37,301 nucleotides of DNA. Origin: Acidobacteriota bacterium (GTDB taxonomy: Bacteria; Acidobacteriota; Aminicenantia; Aminicenantales; Aminicenantaceae). Where the stretch lies: contig DAOVDI010000013.1 in assembly GCA_030669585.1 (NCBI GenBank), positions 1 to 37,301 of the forward strand, read 5' to 3'. This document shows, piece by piece, positions 1 to 6,374 of this stretch. Within the stretch, counting starts at the first letter, position 1. Each line of letters begins with the position of its first letter. Position numbers and translations under genes: made by a program. The notes below the pieces were generated by a model. The model had not been told where the DNA came from. It saw only the letters and a list, made by a program, of their open reading frames with translations, and made no database searches.

Positions 1-350
1 TGTGTCCTGTTATGGATGCCAAAAAGGGCGAGGTCTATGCTGCATTATTTGAGTCCAGAGGAAGTCAAATAGCAGAGATAGTCACTCAGGGAGCCTATAA
101 ACCTGACCAATTCTTTTCCCTCCTGCCGGCACGCAGAGTAATCTCTTTTATAGGAACCGGAACAGATATTTACAGGGAAAAGATCCAAAAGTATTTCGGC
201 GACAAGTCGCGATTTCCTCGCCGGTCTCTTTTTATTGCCCATGAAGTGGGGATATTGGGCTATAAACTTCTGAAACAGGGACGTGGAAAAAATTTTCTGG
301 ATGTAGAACCTATCTACCTGCGTAGATCCCAGGCGCAAGACAACCTCTGA
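1..350 (+). CDS. tsaB: TsaB, tRNA t6A37 threonylcarbamoyl transferase complex subunit, 3' part
   Basis: This is the C-terminal ~115 residues of an ORF that enters from the left edge; whole codons begin at base 3. The start of the visible part (PVMDAKKGEVYAALF) matches the conserved DARKGEVY-type segment of TsaB, and the end (VEPIYLRRSQA) is the usual TsaB tail. TsaB is a catalytically inactive ASKHA-fold paralogue of TsaD and is its essential partner in making N6-threonylcarbamoyladenosine on tRNAs reading ANN codons. A rimI homologue, its common operon neighbour, lies about 2.2 kb downstream behind two cytochrome c genes. The identification rests on motif recall; the ATP-site half of the protein is outside the window. 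Confidence 0.85.
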   Translation, partial: CPVMDAKKGEVYAALFESRGSQIAEIVTQGAYKPDQFFSLLPARRVISFIGTGTDIYREKIQKYFGDKSRFPRRSLFIAHEVGILGYKLLKQGRGKNFLDVEPIYLRRSQAQDNL

Positions 351-374
351 TCATTATAAATTGAGCGGTATATT

Positions 375-1721
375 ATGAAATCCCTGATTAAATTTTTTTC
401 TTCAGTAAAACTGGCCATTGTCCTTCTGATCATCATTACTTCAGCCTCCATCCTGGGTACACTTGTTCCACAGGGAAGAAGCGCGGCTGAATATGCCGCA
501 CGATACGGCCAGATGTCTGATCTGATGATCCGGATTGAAGTCACCCGTCTCTATCAATCTTGGTGGTATATAGGGCTGCTTTTGATGTTCTCGATGAATA
601 CAATTGTGTGTACTTTGATGCGTCTGCCCCCTAAGCTGAAGAAGGCTTTTCAGCCCGTCCTTGAATTTGAGCAGAAAAAACTGAGGTCACTAAAGATTAA
701 AGACCAATTGGAAACGAATGAAACGGTAGAACATACCAAAGAGAGAGTAAAAACCGCTTTGTTCTCAAGACGGTATCGCATTAAGGAGAGTACAAAAAAG
801 AGTTATTTCTTTATTTTTGCGCAGAAAAAACGTCTGGGAATATTTGGCTCTGATGTTGTCCATCTCGGCCTGCTGATTATATTGGCTGGCGGGATCATAA
901 GTGGAATGGCGGGATTCAGGACAACTCTATCAATTAAGGAGGGACAGACTCTTCCGGTCCCCAATGAGGATTTTTCACTCAGACTTGACAAATTTGAAAC
1001 GGAATATTATGCCAACGGCAGTGTCAAAGATTGGAAAAGCACTCTTACTGTTATCGATAATGATAAAGAGGCCTTGTCTAAAGTTGTTGAAGTCAATCAC
1101 CCTCTGACATATAAAGGCGTTGTTTTTTACCAGAGCAGTTATGGATTGCATTGGGATAATCCTTTAGTAGAGATCCATGTGACCGATAAAAATGATGCCT
1201 CGATATCCGAATATATCACGCTGAAAATCGGTGACACGGCTGTGTTCAGCAACCAGAGATTGGAACTTCATGCCATGAGTTTTATTCCTGATTTTGTTTT
1301 AAATGAAAGGAATGAAGTTGTAACCAGGTCACTCGAGCCAAACAATCCTGCTGTTTTCATCAAGGTAGTAAAGGAGAGGAAAGAGATATTTTCCGGATGG
1401 CTTTTTGCTAAATATCCGGATTTTGCGCGGATGCATTCACAGAAAGAAACCGGGCTGTCTTTCAATTTAGCAAACTTCAAAGCAGGGCAGTATTCCGGAA
1501 TCCAAATTGCCAGAGACCCGGGTGTGTCCCTTATTTGGGCTGGATGCATCTTCCTCATGCTGGGTTTTTTTATTGCTTTCTATTGGATACCTTCTGAAAT
1601 CAGAGTCATTATAGAAGAACAAAAAGGGAGGACCCGGATCATTCTGGGAGGATCAGCCTCAAAAAAGACTGAATCTTTCAAACAGGAATTCGAAAAAATC
1701 ATTGAATTTATCAGGAAGTAA
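375..1721 (+). CDS. resB: ResB/Ccs1 cytochrome c biogenesis protein
   Basis: A 448-residue protein of ResB/Ccs1 type, half of the system II cytochrome c synthetase that moves heme across the membrane and attaches it to CXXCH apocytochromes. Four hydrophobic segments fit the family: residues ~10-30 (VKLAIVLLIIITSASILGT), ~65-80 (WWYIGLLLMFSMNTIVCT), ~160-180 (VVHLGLLIILAGGIISG) and ~375-395 (LIWAGCIFLMLGFFIAFYW). A large extracytoplasmic domain lies between the last two. The segment LVPQG after the first helix is typical. It starts 24 bp after tsaB and is followed after 3 bp by ccsA, so the pair is co-transcribed. The length is normal for the family. Confidence 0.92.
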   Translation: MKSLIKFFSSVKLAIVLLIIITSASILGTLVPQGRSAAEYAARYGQMSDLMIRIEVTRLYQSWWYIGLLLMFSMNTIVCTLMRLPPKLKKAFQPVLEFEQKKLRSLKIKDQLETNETVEHTKERVKTALFSRRYRIKESTKKSYFFIFAQKKRLGIFGSDVVHLGLLIILAGGIISGMAGFRTTLSIKEGQTLPVPNEDFSLRLDKFETEYYANGSVKDWKSTLTVIDNDKEALSKVVEVNHPLTYKGVVFYQSSYGLHWDNPLVEIHVTDKNDASISEYITLKIGDTAVFSNQRLELHAMSFIPDFVLNERNEVVTRSLEPNNPAVFIKVVKERKEIFSGWLFAKYPDFARMHSQKETGLSFNLANFKAGQYSGIQIARDPGVSLIWAGCIFLMLGFFIAFYWIPSEIRVIIEEQKGRTRIILGGSASKKTESFKQEFEKIIEFIRK

Positions 1722-1724
1722 AAA

Positions 1725-2543
1725 ATGAATGAAAGTATGCTTTTTTTAATTGCATTTATTTTGTATATCTTATCCGCTTTTTTCTATTTTATTTTTCTTT
1801 TTTCCAAAAAAGGGAGCTTTGCCAAAAAGGGCTACTGGACTATTATTATAGCTCTAATCTCTCACACAGTTGCCATGGTATTAAGAATATTCGAAAGCGG
1901 GCATGCGCCCTTTACAAATATGTATGAGTCTCTTTCCTTCCTGTCTTGGTCCGCTGCATTTGCCTATCTGTTCATTGAACGGAAATTCAAGATCCGGAAA
2001 GCGGGGCCTTATTTTATGGTAATCGTGATCGGGCTTATGGCTCTGGCCTCATCGCCTCTTATGCCTAAAGAAGCAACTCCTCTTGTTCCGGCCCTTCAGA
2101 GCTATTGGCTTTGGCTTCATGTTTCAGTCACACTATTTGGAGAGGCCTTTTTTGCCATTGCTTTTGTCACAAGCATCATGTATCTGGCAGAAAAATATAA
2201 AGAAAAAAAGGGGAAAATATCACCATCAGGATTAACAGCAGAGAAGCTGGATTCCATTTCATACAGGAGCGTTGGCATTGGCCTTCCTATTTTTACGCTT
2301 GGCGGCCTGGTCTTTGGAATGGTCTGGGCTTACAAGGCGTGGGGGAGTTACTGGAGTTGGGACCCCAAGGAGGTTTGGAGCCTGATCACCTGGTTTGTTT
2401 TTGCCATTTATCTGCATACGCGGCTGGTGATGGGATGGAGGGGAAAAAAATCTGCCATCATCGCCATCATTGGCTTTCTTGCAGCCCTTTTTACATATTT
2501 TGGCGTCAATTACTTGCTGTCAGGACTGCACAGCTACACATAG
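1725..2543 (+). CDS. ccsA: CcsA/ResC-type cytochrome c biogenesis protein (heme handling)
   Basis: A 272-residue polytopic membrane protein with the WWD-type heme-handling motif (WGSYWSWDPKEVWSLITW, residues ~205-222) that defines the CcsA/CcmC/CcmF superfamily. Histidines that could act as heme ligands lie in flanking helices (for example the HAPFTNMYES region near residue 65 and the C-terminal LHSYT). It pairs with the ResB protein encoded 3 bp upstream to form the system II cytochrome c synthetase. About eight hydrophobic segments are visible. The ATG at 1725 follows the resB stop directly, consistent with translational coupling. The length matches the family (about 260-320 residues). Confidence 0.92.
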   Translation: MNESMLFLIAFILYILSAFFYFIFLFSKKGSFAKKGYWTIIIALISHTVAMVLRIFESGHAPFTNMYESLSFLSWSAAFAYLFIERKFKIRKAGPYFMVIVIGLMALASSPLMPKEATPLVPALQSYWLWLHVSVTLFGEAFFAIAFVTSIMYLAEKYKEKKGKISPSGLTAEKLDSISYRSVGIGLPIFTLGGLVFGMVWAYKAWGSYWSWDPKEVWSLITWFVFAIYLHTRLVMGWRGKKSAIIAIIGFLAALFTYFGVNYLLSGLHSYT

Positions 2544-2574
2544 CTTCTATCATTTTATTTATCCGGAGGTTCCC

Positions 2575-3048
2575 ATTCCTGAATCATGTCTTCCGCGGGA
2601 CTCATTTTTTTTAAGACGGATGACCCATGAGGATCTGTCCATCGTTTTAGAGATAGAACGCATCTCCTTTCTCAATCCCTGGATGCCGTCCACTTTTGAG
2701 GGGGAGATCGACAATGCTCCGATTTCCAACCCCTATGTTATTGTCTATAAGCCTGTTAATCGAATCATAGGTTATGTGATCTACTGGTTTTTAAATAAGA
2801 ACGTGCAAATCAGCAATATATCCATCCATCCTGATTTCAGAAGATTGGGAGTGGGAGAAGAAGTGATGTACCGGATACGGAGACAGATTAAAAAGGAAGG
2901 GGCGAAACATGTCCTCCTCGAGGTCAGGCCGTCCAATACTGCTGCCTGGGCTCTTTATAACAAACTGGGGTTTCAGATACTTGGAATTCGCCAAGGGTAC
3001 TATTCCAATCCTACAGAGGATGCGCTTGTTATGGGAAAGAATCTATAG
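2575..3048 (+). CDS. rimI: RimI-like GNAT N-acetyltransferase (5' end ambiguous)
   Basis: A GNAT acetyltransferase resembling RimI, which N-terminally acetylates ribosomal protein S18. Seen: RRMTHEDLSIVLEIERISF, the motif A region SIHPDFRRLGVGEEVMYRIR (acetyl-CoA loop R/Q-x-x-G-x-G/A), and the RimI-typical VRPSNTAAWALYNKLGF followed by YYSNPTEDALVM. The start is unclear. GGAGG at 2565-2569 sits 5 nt before an in-frame ATT (2575), a rare start codon. The first in-frame ATG (2620) would remove the first beta strand. An out-of-frame ATG at 2586 would give a good RimI N-terminus (MSSAGLIFLRRM) if the run of eight T at 2605-2612 were seven. A sequence error, slippage or a true ATT start are all possible. 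The identity is firm and the start is not. Confidence 0.8.
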   Translation: MPESCLPRDSFFLRRMTHEDLSIVLEIERISFLNPWMPSTFEGEIDNAPISNPYVIVYKPVNRIIGYVIYWFLNKNVQISNISIHPDFRRLGVGEEVMYRIRRQIKKEGAKHVLLEVRPSNTAAWALYNKLGFQILGIRQGYYSNPTEDALVMGKNL

Positions 3049-3432
3049 CCTGGAATAATCCAGCCTGCTTTATTTATAAAATTTGTCGACACTATTAACG
3101 ATTTTCAATGACTTAAGCATTGTATATTATTAATATTGTATGCACCAAATTCAATGCTTACTTTATTGACTTTTTTCTAAATTAAGTCGACATCTTTTAC
3201 CCTACGGGCGAGCCGATATCACCGCAGTGGCTTCGTCGTGTTCCGTTCGCAGTATATAAATACAGCCTCACGAACCACTCCTCGCAGCTACGGCAATCTC
3301 GACCCGTGAATAAAGCAGTCTCTGAATTATTCCTAAAAACTGCCGATATGTTGAAAAAAAGGGTTCGATGATTCAAGGGAAAGAAGAAGAGCCCAATGCT
3401 AAAAGCAGCTTCTCCCAAAGTTATTTAATTTA

Positions 3433-3505
3433 CGTCATTCCCGTGTAAACGGGAATCTAGGCTAGCTTTTTTTTATACTGGATTCCCGCTTTCGCGAGAA
3501 TGACG
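3433..3505. repeat. REP-like double palindrome
   Basis: Outer arms CGTCATTC and GAATGACG enclose two internal hairpins, ATTCCCGTGTAAACGGGAAT and GATTCCCGCTTTCGCGAGAA, separated by a T-rich spacer. The same half-hairpin (GTCATTCCCGTGTAAACGGGAATCCAG) occurs once at about 4668-4694. The sequence is of the widespread CGTCATTCCCG...CGGGAATCC REP/BIME type, which can act as a transcription terminator, an mRNA stabiliser or a target for REP-associated transposases. Its placement after the truA stop on the minus strand and downstream of rimI on the plus strand would allow a two-sided terminator role. Confidence 0.7.
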
Positions 3506-3585
3506 AGAGTATGAGATAACGAGACAAACGAGACGAACCAGTTCAAAGAACCCAATAAACTCAACAAACTCTTCTTGAATTCAAC

Positions 3586-3629
3586 GACTTCAATAGACTC
3601 CTATGGACCTCTATGGAATTCTATAGACT
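3586..3629. repeat. Degenerate 10-bp tandem array, copy A
   Basis: Four units of exactly 10 bp (gacttcaata, gactcctatg, gacctctatg, gaattctata) followed by GACTG. Units diverge in sequence but keep their length, and the flanking CTGTTTTTT-CTTGGCCTCTC-TCGAC tail is shared with the copy at 4775-4817. The reverse complement of the unit (tatagaagtc) makes up the array at 37193-37241. Confidence 0.75.
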
Positions 3630-3674
3630 GTTTTTTCTTGGCCTCTCTTCGACTTGTAAATAATTCAGGCTAGT

Positions 3675-4406
3675 TCAATAGATGACTTTGATGAGGCACA
3701 ATCCCTTAGCCGGAGCCGTAGGAGCTAGGCGTGTCCGCTTTCCTTTTTCAAAAATGGTTTCAATATCTGCATGGGATAGATGCCCTCTTCCTACTTCAAG
3801 GATTGTTCCCACAATGGTCCTGACCATGTAACGAAGAAATCCGCTGGCTTCGATAGTAAAGATAATTTCGTTTCCTTCCTTCCTGATCTCGGAGTGTGTG
3901 ACCCGGCGTACCGGATGGAGAAGCCGATTGGATGAGAATGGGTTATAATCAGCTTCCCTGACGAACAATACGGCTGCTTCTTTCATATCTTTAATGTTCA
4001 GTGGACCGAACCAGTGGTGAACATAACGGATCACAAAAGGGCTGATATGGGCAGAATTGAAGATGCGGTATTGGTAGATTTTTGACTTAGCTGAACGGCG
4101 GGCATGAAATTCCGGGCTTGTTTTTTCAAGGAATATGATCCGGATGTCAGGGGGAAGTAAAGAGTTGAGGGCATGGGAGAGCTCGTTCTCATTAAGATCA
4201 ATGGGTATGCTGAAATGAGCGCACTGTCCCAGGGCATGAACTCCGGCATCTGTTCTACCCGACCCGATTACCAGGATGTTTTTTTTTGAGATTTTCAGCA
4301 GGGCTTTTTCAAGAAAACCTTGAATAGTTTTTTCCCCAGGCTGTTTCTGCCAGCCGTGAAAGTCTGTCCCATCATAGCTGATGATTGCTTTATATCTTTG
4401 TTCCAT
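3675..4406 (-). CDS. truA: TruA, tRNA pseudouridine(38-40) synthase
   Basis: A 243-residue TruA homologue that isomerises U38, U39 and U40 in the tRNA anticodon arm. Visible motifs are YDGTDFHGWQKQPG near the N-terminus, the catalytic-aspartate motif GSGRTDAGVHALGQ (residues ~47-60, Asp in RTDAG), KSKIYQYRIF, and the C-terminal FLRYMVRTIVGTILEVGRG. The length is normal. The ATG is preceded by AGGATAA, a modest ribosome-binding site. The gene is isolated: mosaic repeat copies lie directly on both sides in the same orientation, and the neighbouring plus-strand rimI operon converges on it. No unusual residues are seen. Confidence 0.95.
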   Translation of the reverse strand: MEQRYKAIISYDGTDFHGWQKQPGEKTIQGFLEKALLKISKKNILVIGSGRTDAGVHALGQCAHFSIPIDLNENELSHALNSLLPPDIRIIFLEKTSPEFHARRSAKSKIYQYRIFNSAHISPFVIRYVHHWFGPLNIKDMKEAAVLFVREADYNPFSSNRLLHPVRRVTHSEIRKEGNEIIFTIEASGFLRYMVRTIVGTILEVGRGHLSHADIETIFEKGKRTRLAPTAPAKGLCLIKVIY

Positions 4407-4630
4407 TTATCCTGCTTTATTTATAAAAATTGTCGATACATTAAAAAACGGGTTCAAGGAATCAAGGGGTCAAGGATTCAAGTGCTTTGAACTAAACTCT
4501 TATCTTTTTTCTTTTCACTCGAACCCTAGAATCCTCGAATCCTATTTTTATTATTTCAACTTTTTACCCTACGGGCAAGCCGATCTCTTCGCAGTGGCTT
4601 CGTCGTGTTCCGTTCGCAGTAGGAAAAAAT

Positions 4631-4666
4631 CGTTCATCTCGTTCATCTCGTTCATCTCGTTTATCT
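4631..4666. repeat. 9-bp tandem repeat (CGTTCATCT x 4)
   Basis: Three perfect copies of CGTTCATCT and a fourth with one substitution (CGTTTATCT), running directly into the REP half-hairpin. A diverged inverted version lies at 3511-3537 in copy A. There are no spacers, so it is not a CRISPR array. Confidence 0.85.
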
Positions 4667-4774
4667 CGTCATTCCCGTGTAAACGGGAATCCAGTTCTTT
4701 GAGCTCTTTGAGTTTGTTGAGTTAATTCTATTAAAATAACCCAACGAACCCAAAAAACCCAATAAACTCTTATC

Positions 4775-4817
4775 GACTTCTATGGACTCCAATAGACCTC
4801 TAAGGATTTCTATAGAC
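4775..4817. repeat. Degenerate 10-bp tandem array, copy B
   Basis: Four 10-bp units (gacttctatg, gactccaata, gacctctaag, gatttctata) then GACTG. It aligns unit by unit with 3586-3629 with scattered substitutions and no indels inside the array, so period is conserved while sequence drifts. Confidence 0.75.
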
Positions 4818-4888
4818 TGTTTTTCTTTGGCCTCTCCTCGACCCGTGAATAAAGCAATCTCTGAATTATTCATAAATATTTTTAAAAT

Positions 4889-5341
4889 TTACTTTAGCGC
4901 AAGATCAACCGCTTCCTCAGCAGAATCGGCTCTGATGACGCCCTTAATATCCCATGTCCCAATGCCGATGATTCTTTTCCCCTGGACACATCCATAAGCA
5001 ATCTCACTCAGTGTTCCGTACTGGCCGTCAATGGCGATAAGAACATCTGAATTCATGACAACAAGGGCGTTACGTGTGTACCCCATACCTGTTGCGATAG
5101 GGATATCGATATATGGATTTGCATCCTCCCGGGTATTCCCAGGAAGGATCCCTATGGTTAGGCCACCTTCCTTTTTCGCCCCTCTGGAGGCCGAATTCAT
5201 TACCCCGCTCAAGCCTCCGCAAACCAGAACAGCATTATTCTTGGCGATCAACTCTCCTACGAGGAAAGCGGTTTCCAAACACTCTGCATTTGCGCTGGCC
5301 CCGCCGATAACTCCGATCCTGATTCTTTTTCTATAGTTCAT
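4889..5341 (-). CDS. TIGR00725/SLOG-family nucleotide-binding protein
   Basis: A 150-residue Rossmann-like protein of the SLOG (LOG/DprA/Moco carrier) superfamily. It opens with IRIGVIGGASANAECLETAF, has the glycine-rich VCGGLSGVMNSASRGAKKEGG segment and IGILPGNTREDANPYID, and carries DGQYGTLSEIAYG where LOG-type cytokinin phosphoribohydrolases have PGGxGTxxE. This pattern is that of TIGR00725 proteins annotated as putative lysine decarboxylase-like or molybdenum cofactor carrier-like. The Glu of GTLSE is retained, so nucleotide binding or phosphoribohydrolase activity is conceivable, but the true substrate is unknown. It is monocistronic, with an extended -10 promoter upstream. Confidence 0.8.
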   Translation of the reverse strand: MNYRKRIRIGVIGGASANAECLETAFLVGELIAKNNAVLVCGGLSGVMNSASRGAKKEGGLTIGILPGNTREDANPYIDIPIATGMGYTRNALVVMNSDVLIAIDGQYGTLSEIAYGCVQGKRIIGIGTWDIKGVIRADSAEEAVDLALK

Positions 5342-5372
5342 TTACTTGCACCATCCATACTAACAGACCAAG

Positions 5373-5381
5373 ATTATATCA
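5373..5381 (-). promoter_or_regulatory. Extended -10 promoter candidate for the SLOG gene
   Basis: Read on the minus strand the sequence is TTGATATAATCTTGG, which contains TGATATAAT, a perfect extended -10 (TGnTATAAT). It lies about 32 bp before the ATG at 5341. No good -35 is visible 17 bp upstream, as expected for an extended -10 promoter. Confidence 0.5.
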
Positions 5382-5477
5382 AAATCGTCTCATTTTTATA
5401 TGACTTTTTCTTATACCCCTTTTTTTTGTATTTTAAATAGATTAAAATTTGAGTCGTTGAGAATAAGGAGAAGAAGA

Positions 5478-5684
5478 ATGGATTCTTTTTTAGATATTAA
5501 GAGCATGAATGCTGAAGAGCAAAAGAAGATAGCGCAGGAGATAAAAAGAAGAATAGAGAAAAAAAAGAAAAGTGGTATCTTGACCGAGAAGGAAGTCCGG
5601 GAGATTGAGGAAATGAAGCTTCGCCCTCTACCCGACATTCTGGATGTTCAGGGCGTTTATGAAAGTATAAATTTTGATGAATAA
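5478..5684 (+). CDS. Small charged hypothetical protein at head of glycan operon
   Basis: A 68-residue, highly charged protein (MDSFLDIKSMNAEEQKKIAQ at the start) with a predicted helical Lys/Glu-rich middle (EIKRRIEKKKKSGILTEKEV) and the tail LPDILDVQGVYESINFDE. The ATG at 5478 is chosen because AAGGAG lies 7 nt upstream (5465-5470); the longer open frame from 5400 lacks such a site. It is followed after 42 bp by the coiled-coil gene and then four glycosyltransferases on the same strand. I do not recognise a family. A role in glycan assembly is suggested only by position. Confidence 0.65.
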   Translation: MDSFLDIKSMNAEEQKKIAQEIKRRIEKKKKSGILTEKEVREIEEMKLRPLPDILDVQGVYESINFDE

Positions 5685-5726
5685 CAGCAGCTTTGATCAT
5701 CCATATCAAATGAGGAGGATTGGCTG

Positions 5727-6374
5727 ATGCCAAAAAAACAGGAAATCGATGCAAAGGATAATGTGTCTGAAAAGATTAAGATCGATTATGATAATATCGA
5801 TGTAAAAGATATCATGGCTCAGATAAAAAAAAGAATCTCCCTGGCCCCGGAACCTCCCTCTGAACAGGAAGATGATCAAACGGAAGCGAGCGGCGATGTT
5901 CCTTATTATACACCTGAACCTATAGATGAGGGCAGGAAAGCGAGACTGAAAAAAATCCTTTTCAAGATGATGAAGCCCTTTTCTCCGATCATTAAGCTTC
6001 TGGTTTATCCTATTCATAAGGAACTGAGAGACACGATCCTGAAACTGGACGAAACGAACCGGCGTTTGGATTTCTTGTATGAAAAGCAAAGCCAGCAGTT
6101 TCAGGAGATTAAAAGAGCCATTGATGTTGTTGATGGCAAAGTTAACAATTTCAACATAAACACCAATAAACGGATCGATGCGGCATTTAAAGATATCCAT
6201 AAGATCAAAGAGTATACCAGGCTTCTTCATGCTCTTTCGCACAACATGGTTGTTGAAATGACCAAATTGAAGATCGAAGAAGAAAATATCAAGTTGAAAG
6301 CAAGGATCATGGAAAAAGACTTTGAATTTTTAGGCAGGAAGGAACAGGCCCTGGAGAAAGAAATATACAAATGA
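5727..6374 (+). CDS. Coiled-coil protein of a glycan cluster
   Basis: A 215-residue protein with a good site (TGAGGAGG) upstream of ATG 5727. Residues ~25-40 (NIDVKDIMAQIKKRI) resemble the short ID-x-x-x-IM-x-x-I-x-x-R-I helix at the N-terminus of many methyltransferase and glycosyltransferase fusion proteins in O-antigen and capsule loci. An acidic, proline-rich linker follows (~45-70), then a semi-hydrophobic basic helix (ILFKMMKPFSPIIKLLVYPI), and then a long heptad-like helical tail (~105-215). There is no catalytic domain. Its stop overlaps the next glycosyltransferase start as ATGA. A scaffold or adaptor role for the glycosyltransferases is inference from architecture and coupling. Confidence 0.7.
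   Translation: MPKKQEIDAKDNVSEKIKIDYDNIDVKDIMAQIKKRISLAPEPPSEQEDDQTEASGDVPYYTPEPIDEGRKARLKKILFKMMKPFSPIIKLLVYPIHKELRDTILKLDETNRRLDFLYEKQSQQFQEIKRAIDVVDGKVNNFNINTNKRIDAAFKDIHKIKEYTRLLHALSHNMVVEMTKLKIEEENIKLKARIMEKDFEFLGRKEQALEKEIYK

Larger units (their letters stand above)
3049..3674. repeat. Mosaic intergenic repeat region, copy A
   Basis: A 626-bp non-coding stretch between rimI and truA, with modules shared with 4407-4888. The modules in order are: a CTGCTTTATTTATAAAA block (about 3065-3081, also 4412-4428); a 60-bp block at 3195-3254 (56 of 60 identical to 4562-4621); a TCGACCCGTGAATAAAGCA block at about 3299-3332; a segment at 3377-3426 that recurs at the window end (37242-37301); a REP-like double hairpin at 3433-3505; a degenerate 9-bp array in inverted orientation (3511-3537); and a 10-bp array (3586-3629). 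Short ORFs here follow the repeats and are not credible genes. Confidence 0.75.
4407..4888. repeat. Mosaic intergenic repeat region, copy B
   Basis: A 482-bp non-coding stretch between truA and the SLOG gene. It repeats modules of 3049-3674: the CTGCTTTATTTATAAAA block (4412-4428), the 60-bp block (4562-4621), a 9-bp tandem array (4631-4666), one REP half-hairpin (4668-4694), 9-bp TTCTTTGAG-like units (about 4697-4725), the 10-bp array (4775-4817), the GGCCTCTC-TCGAC tail, and the CCGTGAATAAAGCA-TCTCTGAATTATTC block (about 4838-4873). Module order differs from copy A, and the 9-bp array is inverted relative to it. Short ORFs here are repeat translations rather than genes. Confidence 0.75.

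Noticed and set aside
3050-3063. Hairpin CTGGA-ATAA-TCCAG just after rimI as a terminator
   Set aside because: The stem is only 5 bp and no T-tract follows; the REP-like element further on is a better candidate.
3115-3159. Inverted repeat AAGCATTG...CAATGCTT after rimI
   Set aside because: The 8-bp arms are 29 bp apart in AT-rich sequence with no further symmetry; chance is likely.
3197-3418. Short open frame on the minus strand in repeat copy A
   Set aside because: It translates the shared repeat blocks; the related frame in copy B differs by frame and length, so it is not under protein-level constraint.
4631-4670. Possible CRISPR-like repeat
   Set aside because: Units are 9 bp, directly adjacent with no spacers, and there are no cas genes.
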